Source of the DNA: JAJRXG01 sp038523965
GTDB taxonomy: Bacteria; Bacteroidota; Bacteroidia; Chitinophagales; Saprospiraceae
Direction: 5' to 3'
DNA: 13,622 nt
Assembly: GCA_038523965.1 (NCBI GenBank)
Contig: JBCBIX010000077.1
Coordinates: forward strand, 1 to 13,622
Of this stretch, positions 1-5,492 are shown piece after piece. Under the pieces are notes generated by a model. It ran no database searches, was not told where the DNA came from, and saw only the letters and a list, made by a program, of their open reading frames with translations. The position numbers and the translations under genes were made by a program. Positions within the stretch are counted from its first letter, which is position 1. Every line of letters begins with the position of its first letter.

Positions 1-32
1 CTATATGGCTTTCAGCAGCTTATATATTTTAA

Positions 33-1127
33 TTATTTACCATTGAGTGACCAATTGTACTCTTGAAAGGTAACCTGAGCAGAAGAATTGACGTCAGTCG
101 TCGCGTACTTATCCAGAAAAGCTACCAAATCGCCAAAGTCCTCCCCGTACCAATCAAAAATTTTGGAAACGACAACCTTATTCTTGCCGATTGTATTGGC
201 GCTTTTGTTGTTCACGAAGGACGTCGTCAGCGATTCCAATTGCGATTCAATATTGGTAGATGTAAATGCTTTGTTCGAAACCTTAGGGCACGAGACAGCT
301 GCACAATTAACGGCAAAGTGAATGCGTGCATCGTCAAACTTGGGTCTGAGGATCTGATGCTCAATGTCATTAAGTGAGTAGGTGGTGCCACCAAGATTGA
401 TCCATTTAACATCCCAAGGTTTACCTCCATGAAGATCAGTAATGGACGATACAGGATAATTCTTGAGGATGAGCTTGATCGTATAGGCATTATAGGCGTT
501 GATCCAATATGCCTTAGCAGCATTGCTTAGATCTGTGGGTTTTGGAGCTTCACCACTAAGGGCTCCTAAGTATGCGTCAAGTTGACTCTCTTTTTTCTTA
601 AGGCCAGAGTAGTCGACGACGCCTGCGGATGAAACGTACTGCTGGAGTAACTGATCCCATGCTGAGTGATCAGTGACTAATCCAACTACATGGGCAGCAG
701 TAGACTCCTCTTCTACAACCTGTGGTTCTGATACGTGAACTTTTGAATCTGACTCCGTTTCCTCATCTACATCTTTGTCATTATCGAGTTGTGGTTCAAC
801 CGAGCTTGGTTCGACCTCCTCCACTTCGGTAGACGGTTCTACTTGATTCTCTTCCACCTTTGGCCGATTAATATCATCAACAAGTATGATTGACTCGGCT
901 TCTACCTTTGATTCGTCGACCTCAACTCGGTGTGTTTCTATTTTGACCGCCCCTGCAGTGATAGTAGATGTCTCAGTGGTAATCACGGGCGTATCAACGT
1001 TTTCACTTAAGACCACTGGTGAGGTTGTTACCTCAATCGGTGCTGCGTTCTCAGCGTTTACTGGGTGTTCGGCGCGACAGGATATCATTCCGATGATTGC
1101 TAAGCTGGTGATGGTTAGTCGTTTCAT
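33..1127 (-). CDS. DUF547 domain lipoprotein with acidic linker
   Basis: This 364-residue protein begins with a lipoprotein signal: a basic start (MKRL), a hydrophobic stretch and a lipobox-like MISC with the acceptor cysteine at residue 17. Residues about 20-148 are low complexity, rich in Val, Glu, Asp, Ser and Thr, and probably form an extended acidic spacer. Residues about 153-360 match the DUF547 family by pattern: WINAYNAYTIKLI (208-220), SLNDIEHQIL (251-260), HFAVNCAAVSCPKV (270-283), FDWYGEDF (324-331) and a closing YNWSLNG. The Asn/His/Cys cluster in the HFAVNCAAVSCP block is the usual conserved core, but the family has no established reaction that I can name. The start is the ATG directly before the signal peptide. 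The lipidated N terminus and long spacer suggest a domain held away from a membrane in the periplasm or on the cell surface. The downstream edge (1-32) shows no gene. Family call is firm; function is unknown. Confidence 0.88.
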   Translation of the reverse strand: MKRLTITSLAIIGMISCRAEHPVNAENAAPIEVTTSPVVLSENVDTPVITTETSTITAGAVKIETHRVEVDESKVEAESIILVDDINRPKVEENQVEPSTEVEEVEPSSVEPQLDNDKDVDEETESDSKVHVSEPQVVEEESTAAHVVGLVTDHSAWDQLLQQYVSSAGVVDYSGLKKKESQLDAYLGALSGEAPKPTDLSNAAKAYWINAYNAYTIKLILKNYPVSSITDLHGGKPWDVKWINLGGTTYSLNDIEHQILRPKFDDARIHFAVNCAAVSCPKVSNKAFTSTNIESQLESLTTSFVNNKSANTIGKNKVVVSKIFDWYGEDFGDLVAFLDKYATTDVNSSAQVTFQEYNWSLNGK

Positions 1128-1146
1128 GGTGGTCGTTTTTATGTTA

Positions 1147-1161
1147 TTGACGTAACGTCAA
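1147..1161. repeat. Near-perfect palindrome TTGACGT-A-ACGTCAA upstream of the DUF547 gene
   Basis: Two 7-bp arms, TTGACGT (1147-1153) and ACGTCAA (1155-1161), flank a single central A. The element ends about 20 bp upstream of the ATG of the DUF547 lipoprotein gene (minus strand), which is where an operator or promoter-proximal regulator site would lie. The arms are too close to form an RNA hairpin, which favours a dimeric protein binding site over a terminator. No regulator is identified. Confidence 0.4.
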
Positions 1162-1225
1162 ATTCTCTGATCAGGTTATAAATCTGGAGCTCTGTGAGCT
1201 TCATTCATCTTGTTGACGACATCCG

Positions 1226-1242
1226 CAGAATATGATTCTGCT
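1226..1242. repeat. Inverted repeat GCAGAAT-3-ATTCTGC
   Basis: Two 7-bp arms (1226-1232 and 1236-1242) with a 3-nt centre form a compact dyad in the gap between the DUF547 and OmpA-like genes. There is no T-run on either side, so it is not a typical intrinsic terminator. It could be a protein binding site or a small RNA hairpin in the leader of the DUF547 transcript. Confidence 0.35.
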
Positions 1243-1271
1243 AAAACTCCTTAATAGACGCAGCCCTAATC

Positions 1272-1305
1272 TAAAAGAGGGGTAGTACCGCAGCACTCCC
1301 CTCTT
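1272..1305 (-). terminator. Candidate intrinsic terminator for the OmpA-like gene
   Basis: An 8-bp perfect stem, AAGAGGGG (1275-1282) with CCCCTCTT (1298-1305), extends inward by 3 more pairs (AGT 1284-1286 with ACT 1295-1297) past a one-base bulge. Read on the minus strand the stem is followed by a short T-run (CTCTTTTAG). It lies about 50 nt after the stop of the DUF937-OmpA gene. The plus-strand side has no T-run, so the minus orientation is preferred. The T tract is short, so termination may be only partial. Confidence 0.55.
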
Positions 1306-1317
1306 AATAGTTGCACA

Positions 1318-1344
1318 TCCTATTGGGAATACACCACAATAGGA
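1318..1344 (-). repeat. Inverted repeat TCCTATTG/CAATAGGA just after the OmpA-like stop
   Basis: Two perfect 8-bp arms (1318-1325 and 1337-1344) are separated by 11 nt and begin about 10 nt after the stop codon of the DUF937-OmpA gene on the minus strand. There is no T-run after the hairpin. In the transcript it would form a 3'-UTR stem upstream of the GC-rich terminator candidate, and might protect the mRNA end. Confidence 0.4.
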
Positions 1345-1354
1345 AGAATTACGA

Positions 1355-2719
1355 TTACTTCTTGGTAACTCGAAGTGCGATGCGTCTATTCTGAGCACGC
1401 CCGTCGGCTGTATCATTAGATGCAACTGGATGTGCATCTCCATAACCCTCAGCTGCCATTCGCGGAGGTGCAATTCCCTTATTGACCAAGGCAAGCATGA
1501 CCGTTTGGGCACGTGCCTCAGAAAGCTTCATGTTCGCTTCTGCATTACCGGTATTATCCGTGTAACCTCCGATTTTGATATTCACATTTGGATATGCAGT
1601 CAGGATAGCAGCGATGTTATCTATCTGTTCTCTTGATTTCTCCATATCCAGATCTGCACTGCCAGTAGCGAAGTTGAGGCGATCGAAGTTGAACCAAGTC
1701 GTCTTGTCAACTACCTTATCTTCATCTTCGATAAAAGCGATAACCTGTGATTCAATCCCATTCTCTGGGACATTGAGCGACACCCCTCCCGGTAGGGCAC
1801 GCGACAGCATCTGGCCGAGTCCAGCGACTGCTCCAGAAGCTGCGTTTGCTGCATCAGCCGAAATATCTTTTGCTGCTTCTCCAATTCCCTTGGCCATATC
1901 TGACGCAGCATCCGATGCCCCGTCGACAGCACTCGTAGTTACATCTGCCACTTTCTCCCCAGCATTTTTGACATCAGTGCCACACGCCCTCCAGGCAAAA
2001 AATGCCCCAGCGACGAGAAGCAATGGCAAGAGATACTTCAATAGACCTGAACCTCCTGATTGTGCAGTAGATGCAGCAGTATTTACAGCACCGGAAGCCG
2101 AGCTCGCAGCTGACTTGGCTGCAGTTGATGCCGTAGTTGCCGCACCAGTTACAGCCGCTGCTGCTTTGTCTGCCACAGTTTCATTGACGTCAAATCCAAT
2201 GAAGTCTGCCAACTGATTTGGGATGGCAGAAGCAATATTATTTCTCTCTGTACCGAGGTAGCTCGCTAACCCCGTAGCGCTCAATCCTTGATTGAGTATT
2301 TTCTTGCCCAGATATCCCATGATCATGGGTCCGACCATGCCCAACAACGAAGACGTACTGTCACGCTTGACACCACCAAGGGCGGTGATCATATCGAGAA
2401 TACCCCCGACCTTATCGCCAAACAATGATCCCAACATAGAGCCAGCCGCGTCCCGAGGATCACCTTGAGCGATGTTTCCAGGTGTGAGCATCCCTTCGAG
2501 GTTATCGAGGTAGCTGACATTCTCTTTTCGATTGAGCATATCAAATATCTGTCCGAACGCACCCGCGTCCGAAGACTTGTTGAGCATACCTGCCAGGATG
2601 GTAGGCGCTAACCCACTGATGACCTTCCCGATGGCGCTGTCGCTCTCACCTAATGAGTTCGAGGCGGACTTGATGATCTGATTGGTGACGAGGCCACCTA
2701 ATTCTTTGATAATAGACAT
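1355..2719 (-). CDS. DUF937-TM-OmpA C-terminal domain envelope protein
   Basis: This 454-residue protein has no cleavable signal. Residues 1-175 resemble DUF937: a Gly/Leu-rich helical region with GLAPTILAGML and LLGMVGPMIMGYLGKK. An Ala/Ser/Thr-rich stretch (about 182-224) leads to one membrane helix near 227-244 (LLKYLLPLLLVAGAFFAW). A second Ala/Gly/Asp-rich linker reaches about residue 310. Residues about 343-453 form an OmpA/MotB peptidoglycan-binding domain, with GYTDNTG (385-391), LSEARA (399-404), GYGDAHP (425-431) and NRRI (444-447). The order suggests a cytoplasmic N-terminal half, one inner-membrane pass and a periplasmic domain gripping peptidoglycan. The reading frame is open back to 3004, but that extension overlaps the 92-residue membrane protein gene in another frame and the DUF937 pattern begins at the chosen ATG. 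No Shine-Dalgarno is visible before it. Domain calls are strong; the cellular role is inferred only from them. Confidence 0.9.
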   Translation of the reverse strand: MSIIKELGGLVTNQIIKSASNSLGESDSAIGKVISGLAPTILAGMLNKSSDAGAFGQIFDMLNRKENVSYLDNLEGMLTPGNIAQGDPRDAAGSMLGSLFGDKVGGILDMITALGGVKRDSTSSLLGMVGPMIMGYLGKKILNQGLSATGLASYLGTERNNIASAIPNQLADFIGFDVNETVADKAAAAVTGAATTASTAAKSAASSASGAVNTAASTAQSGGSGLLKYLLPLLLVAGAFFAWRACGTDVKNAGEKVADVTTSAVDGASDAASDMAKGIGEAAKDISADAANAASGAVAGLGQMLSRALPGGVSLNVPENGIESQVIAFIEDEDKVVDKTTWFNFDRLNFATGSADLDMEKSREQIDNIAAILTAYPNVNIKIGGYTDNTGNAEANMKLSEARAQTVMLALVNKGIAPPRMAAEGYGDAHPVASNDTADGRAQNRRIALRVTKK

Positions 2720-2745
2720 AAGATGTGATTGAGTTTGAAATGTAG

Positions 2746-2764
2746 GGCCCAAGACAATTGGGCC
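2746..2764 (-). repeat. GC-rich hairpin GGCCCAA-5-TTGGGCC between two minus-strand genes
   Basis: Perfect 7-bp arms (2746-2752 and 2758-2764) with a 5-nt loop lie in the 77-bp gap between the small membrane protein gene and the DUF937-OmpA gene. On the minus strand the sequence after it (CTACATTTC) has no real T-run, so it is a weak terminator at best. It could be a partial terminator, processing site or leader hairpin that sets relative expression of the two genes. Confidence 0.4.
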
Positions 2765-2796
2765 GTCACACGAAAGATAGGAGTGCCGTGCGGGCC

Positions 2797-3075
2797 TTAG
2801 AGAAACATTAACATTAAGACTGCAACAACAATCATGATAAGCAGTCCACTCCCAAGCCCTCGCAGTAACGTCGGATTCGGGAGTGTTGGAACGCGCCACA
2901 GAGTGATCAAGCCAATAACCGCTGCTACCAAGAAGGTCATGAGGCCATAGAGATATGGTACGATCAGCATAGCCATTCCAATATCCTTTGGTAAAAACAC
3001 CCAACTCAGAATAACAGCGACCACAAATGCCAAGGAGGCAATCAGAAGGATAAAATAGACCTTATCGCGGGTCAC
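2797..3075 (-). CDS. Small three-helix membrane protein of unknown function
   Basis: This 92-residue hydrophobic protein has three predicted membrane segments, about 7-28, 33-60 and 73-92, with few charges between them (KD near 30, R at 61 and 72). The first residues, MTRDK, give a short basic N terminus. The start is GTG at 3073-3075, overlapping the desaturase stop as GTGA, so translation is probably coupled to the desaturase. Without this start the first helix would be lost. I do not recognise a family. Tight coupling to a fatty acid desaturase suggests, as inference only, a membrane partner or accessory to lipid modification. The C terminus ends inside the last helix, with no tail. Confidence that it is a real gene is good because of the overlap and the clean helix pattern; the function is open. 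Confidence 0.72.
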   Translation of the reverse strand: MTRDKVYFILLIASLAFVVAVILSWVFLPKDIGMAMLIVPYLYGLMTFLVAAVIGLITLWRVPTLPNPTLLRGLGSGLLIMIVVAVLMLMFL

Positions 3076-4127
3076 GCTGAGAGGGAAAGTCTCTCCATCT
3101 GGTAGAACTCTCTAAAGCTAATCATCCGCTGGCGCTCTTCATCATAGAGCTTGAGGGTAACGGTCTTCACACTATCCCAGAAAGTTAGTGTTGTCGCATA
3201 CTTCGTAAATAAAGGATTCTCCTTCATGCATTTCTCCAGGTTATAATTAGGTATGCGAGAGCTTAGGTGATGAATGTGATGAAGACCGATATTACCGGTT
3301 AGCCACTGAAAGACCTTCGGCAACTTGTAATAACTCGCGCCTCGGATAGATGCTATAAGGTAATCCCAGTTTTGTCGCCATCTCATGTATGTCTCTTCAT
3401 GTTGATGCTGGACATAAAAAAACCAGAAGGCCACACAGAAAAAGGAGATCACGAGATATAATTGCACAAATAGAAACTGCTTCCAACCGAGTAATATGGC
3501 CAGTAAAAGCCATACTCCACCGATCATTAGGTTATTTGCCAACTGTCCACGACGCACGTGATGCCATCCCTTAAGCTTAAACGTTGGAATGCGGTTTGAA
3601 AACAAGAAGTAAATCAAAGGAGCGAAAAAGAATAAGACCACCGGGTTTCTGAACAATCGATAACTGAATCGCCCCCATTTTCCTCTACTTCTGTATTCTT
3701 CAACTGTGATAAAGTTGATGTCGCCAATATTGCGCTCCTCCAACTGACCAGTATGTCCGTGATGGTGATTGTGAACCTTCGCCCAATACTTATATGGTAT
3801 CGTGCTGAACAGGCTGCAAATCGTCCCGACGATGTTATTTAACTTCTTCGACTTGAGGAAGGACTGATGCCCACAGTCATGTTGGATGATAAATATGCGA
3901 ACCAGAAAAAAGACATTGACCAAGCCAAGGGCAATCGTGATCATAATCGACCACCGCATGCTAAAATACATAAGCACCCAAAGCGAGATGTAAGGGAGAA
4001 ATGTGGTTAATAGCTGAAGAACAGCCTTCCTACTATCCGGTACTTGGTACTGCTGTACTATCTCCCTCCAGTTGGCTAACTTTTCCTTGATCTCTTGTTC
4101 TATAGCCTCGTTCCTCAGGTGGTTCAT
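3072..4127 (-). CDS. Membrane fatty acid desaturase (acyl-lipid, DesA/omega-6-like)
   Basis: This 351-residue integral membrane di-iron desaturase should introduce a double bond into fatty acyl chains of membrane lipids, using O2 and an electron donor. The three histidine boxes are in order: HDCGH (83-87), HNHHH followed by GH (119-125), and HHIHH (283-287). An extra HQHEE lies at 241-245. Membrane segments fall near 39-57, 60-80, 162-177, 200-214 and 217-240, which puts the boxes on the cytosolic side as in the family. The spacing matches bacterial acyl-lipid delta-12/omega-6-type enzymes more than acyl-CoA delta-9 types, but regiospecificity cannot be read from sequence. The start is ATG 4125-4127, with no close Shine-Dalgarno; an AAGGA lies about 18 nt upstream. 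It is read first in a two-gene unit with the small membrane protein (4-nt overlap). Membrane fluidity adaptation is the likely role. Confidence 0.9.
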   Translation of the reverse strand: MNHLRNEAIEQEIKEKLANWREIVQQYQVPDSRKAVLQLLTTFLPYISLWVLMYFSMRWSIMITIALGLVNVFFLVRIFIIQHDCGHQSFLKSKKLNNIVGTICSLFSTIPYKYWAKVHNHHHGHTGQLEERNIGDINFITVEEYRSRGKWGRFSYRLFRNPVVLFFFAPLIYFLFSNRIPTFKLKGWHHVRRGQLANNLMIGGVWLLLAILLGWKQFLFVQLYLVISFFCVAFWFFYVQHQHEETYMRWRQNWDYLIASIRGASYYKLPKVFQWLTGNIGLHHIHHLSSRIPNYNLEKCMKENPLFTKYATTLTFWDSVKTVTLKLYDEERQRMISFREFYQMERLSLSA

Positions 4128-4150
4128 AGCTGTGTGATGTGTTTTCCTTC

Positions 4151-4167
4151 GTCTATTAAAGATAGAC
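4151..4167 (-). repeat. Inverted repeat GTCTAT-5-ATAGAC in the desaturase leader
   Basis: Two 6-bp arms (4151-4156 and 4162-4167) with a 5-nt loop sit 24 bp upstream of the desaturase ATG. A direct repeat AGCTGTG lies at 4128-4134 and again at 4168-4174, bracketing the dyad. This could be an operator or a 5'-UTR hairpin for the desaturase gene. Assignment is tentative. Confidence 0.35.
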
Positions 4168-4253
4168 AGCTGTGATTAGCAATACGTGGTTAAACCAAAC
4201 GATAAGTGGTTCAGTTTAATTTCCTGTTAAGCATTGAGCTTTGATAATAAAAA

Positions 4254-4313
4254 ATGAGGCCTTTGGGTTTCTATAACCACAGGTTAGATAGTTTTTTCAT
4301 ACGATTCGGTTAG
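4254..4313 (+). CDS. Possible 19-codon small ORF ending at a terminator
   Basis: An ATG in an A-rich context (AATAAAAAATG) opens a 19-codon frame, MRPLGFYNHRLDSFFIRFG, whose TAG (4311-4313) abuts the UUCG-capped terminator stem. It is the only candidate coding content for the plus-strand transcript implied by that terminator. The peptide has five Phe residues and no recognisable family. A frame this short arises easily by chance, it has no Shine-Dalgarno, and another terminator-like hairpin (4271-4297) lies inside it, so this may equally be non-coding RNA. Confidence 0.15.
   Translation: MRPLGFYNHRLDSFFIRFG
4271..4297 (+). terminator. Terminator-like hairpin with T6, plus strand
   Basis: CTA-TAACC (4271-4278) pairs with GGTTA (4282-4286) and, past a 2-nt bulge, TAG (4289-4291); the loop is ACA. 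Six T residues follow at 4292-4297. The T-run is on the plus strand, yet no plus-strand gene is known upstream. It is followed 15 nt later by a stronger terminator of the same orientation. Confidence 0.45.
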
Positions 4314-4344
4314 GAAGCTTACTTCGGTAGGCTTCTTTTGGTTT
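4312..4344 (+). terminator. Strong plus-strand intrinsic terminator with UUCG tetraloop
   Basis: GAAGCTTAC (4314-4322) pairs fully with GTAGGCTTC (4327-4335), using one T-G wobble, around a TTCG tetraloop closed by C-G, the exceptionally stable C(UUCG)G fold. The stem extends by two more pairs into flanking AG/TT, and TTTTGGTTT follows. On the opposite strand the wobble becomes an A-C mismatch, the loop is CGAA and no T-run follows, so the direction is plus. Both flanking genes (desaturase and nucleotidyltransferase) are on the minus strand, so this ends an unannotated plus-strand transcript or blocks antisense reading into 4375-5271. Confidence 0.7.
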
Positions 4345-4374
4345 AACACAAAAGCTGCCGTCTCCGAAGATCTC

Positions 4375-5271
4375 TCACCCCCACAGTTTCTTTGGATAAA
4401 CCTCGCGACGGAGCAGATCCATTATTTTCTCCACTACGATCGGTTTATCCTCTTGATAGGTCACCCCAAACCATTGCTCGTCACAGGACAGAACTTCGAC
4501 ACTCTTCTCATCCTTCTGTATAAGATCCTCGATTAATAGGGGTATGAAAAATTCAGACTTGGGTTCGTGACCTCGCTTGCTAAGAAAACCCTTGAAGTAG
4601 TCTTCGGCATAAGAAAAATAATCCGGCGTAAAACCCCAAAAGTTCATCGAGACAACTGTTTCTGCCGCCAAGTTCGCAGAGCCATCTTCTGTCGGATAAG
4701 AGATTGTTCCATCCGCCTCGAACCCAATCTTTAATGTCTCTACAACGGTTTTTAGCTGACCTGTCTCATTAACTTGGCACACACCGCGATTGACTGTACC
4801 ATGATCGCTTAGCGTATTTGATAACTGATAACCGACCAGGGAATAGTTGGTATGTCCTTGGTCAAAATAGGACTTGATCTCACGATAAGCACCGCGACCA
4901 TAAAAGTCGTCTGCATTGATTACCGCAAATGGCTCGTTGATCACGTGTCGAGCTACCCATACAGCATGGGCTGTCCCCCATGGTTTTTCACGTTCAGGGG
5001 TGTAGCTCGAACCCTCTGGTACATCTGTGATATCCTGAAAGACATATTCTACCTCGATTTGGTCGTCAAATTTGCCCGAAAAAAAAGCTCGAAATGCTTC
5101 GCTAAAGCTCTCGCGAATCACGAAGACAACTTTGCCGAAGCCGGACTGAATGGCATCATAAATCGAATAATCCAAGATCGTTTCGCCACTTGGTCCGAAA
5201 GCATCCATTTGTTTCAGTCCCCCATATCTGCTACCCATCCCAGCAGCCAGTACTAATAATGTTGGTTTCAT
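4375..5271 (-). CDS. Sugar-phosphate-type nucleotidyltransferase
   Basis: This 298-residue enzyme has the NTP-transferase (GT-A-like Rossmann) fold. LAAGMGSRYGGLKQ at 8-21 is the nucleotide-binding signature; KPWGTAHAV (96-104) and NADDFYG (119-125, with the metal-binding Asp pair) follow, and then SMNFWGF (208-214). It would join a nucleoside triphosphate to a sugar 1-phosphate, releasing pyrophosphate, to make an activated sugar in the cytoplasm. The substrate cannot be assigned. In Bacteroidota similar proteins are often next to a sugar kinase/phosphotransferase; none is adjacent here. The start ATG is supported by GGAG 3 nt upstream (5275-5278, read on the minus strand), one of the few clear ribosome sites in the window. 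The gene is divergent from the cytochrome c peroxidase gene. It may feed the polysaccharide functions elsewhere in the window, which is inference. Confidence 0.88.
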   Translation of the reverse strand: MKPTLLVLAAGMGSRYGGLKQMDAFGPSGETILDYSIYDAIQSGFGKVVFVIRESFSEAFRAFFSGKFDDQIEVEYVFQDITDVPEGSSYTPEREKPWGTAHAVWVARHVINEPFAVINADDFYGRGAYREIKSYFDQGHTNYSLVGYQLSNTLSDHGTVNRGVCQVNETGQLKTVVETLKIGFEADGTISYPTEDGSANLAAETVVSMNFWGFTPDYFSYAEDYFKGFLSKRGHEPKSEFFIPLLIEDLIQKDEKSVEVLSCDEQWFGVTYQEDKPIVVEKIMDLLRREVYPKKLWG

Positions 5272-5402
5272 ATTCTCCGTGTAGATATATCAGGCGGCAA
5301 AGGAACGCCAAAGGGCATATCTAACCAAGAACACGATGGTCGATTCGACTGTTAGCCCAAGGGACGTCATAATTCCCCCAAAATGTGCTCGTACAGTAGT
5401 GT

Positions 5403-5440
5403 GAGAATCCATTATTTTCGCAAGCTGATGGAGAATCCAT
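5403..5440. repeat. Direct repeat GAGAATCCAT x2, 28-bp spacing
   Basis: The 10-mer GAGAATCCAT occurs at 5403-5412 and 5431-5440 in the 221-bp divergent spacer between the nucleotidyltransferase and the cytochrome c peroxidase, 50-90 bp upstream of the latter's ATG. A 28-bp offset is a little under three helical turns. It could be a pair of activator sites or chance; no promoter could be placed with confidence here. Confidence 0.3.
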
Positions 5441-5492
5441 CATCATATTATTGAAATTTGATATATGTATTGCATTGACTAAAAGCCTTTTA

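Noticed and set aside
1575..2216. 213-codon plus-strand open frame
   Set aside because: It is antisense to the DUF937-OmpA gene; its Ala-rich composition mirrors the Ala/Ser-rich linkers on the other strand, with no domain pattern of its own.
2720..3004. 95-codon N-terminal extension of the DUF937-OmpA frame
   Set aside because: It overlaps the small membrane protein gene on the same strand in another frame, has no family pattern, and the DUF937 match begins exactly at ATG 2719.
4852..5256. 134-codon plus-strand open frame
   Set aside because: It is antisense to the well-supported nucleotidyltransferase and shows no coherent protein pattern.
5451..5492. TTG start giving 14 extra residues on the cytochrome c peroxidase
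   Set aside because: The extension would sit before a complete lipoprotein signal peptide that begins at ATG 5493.
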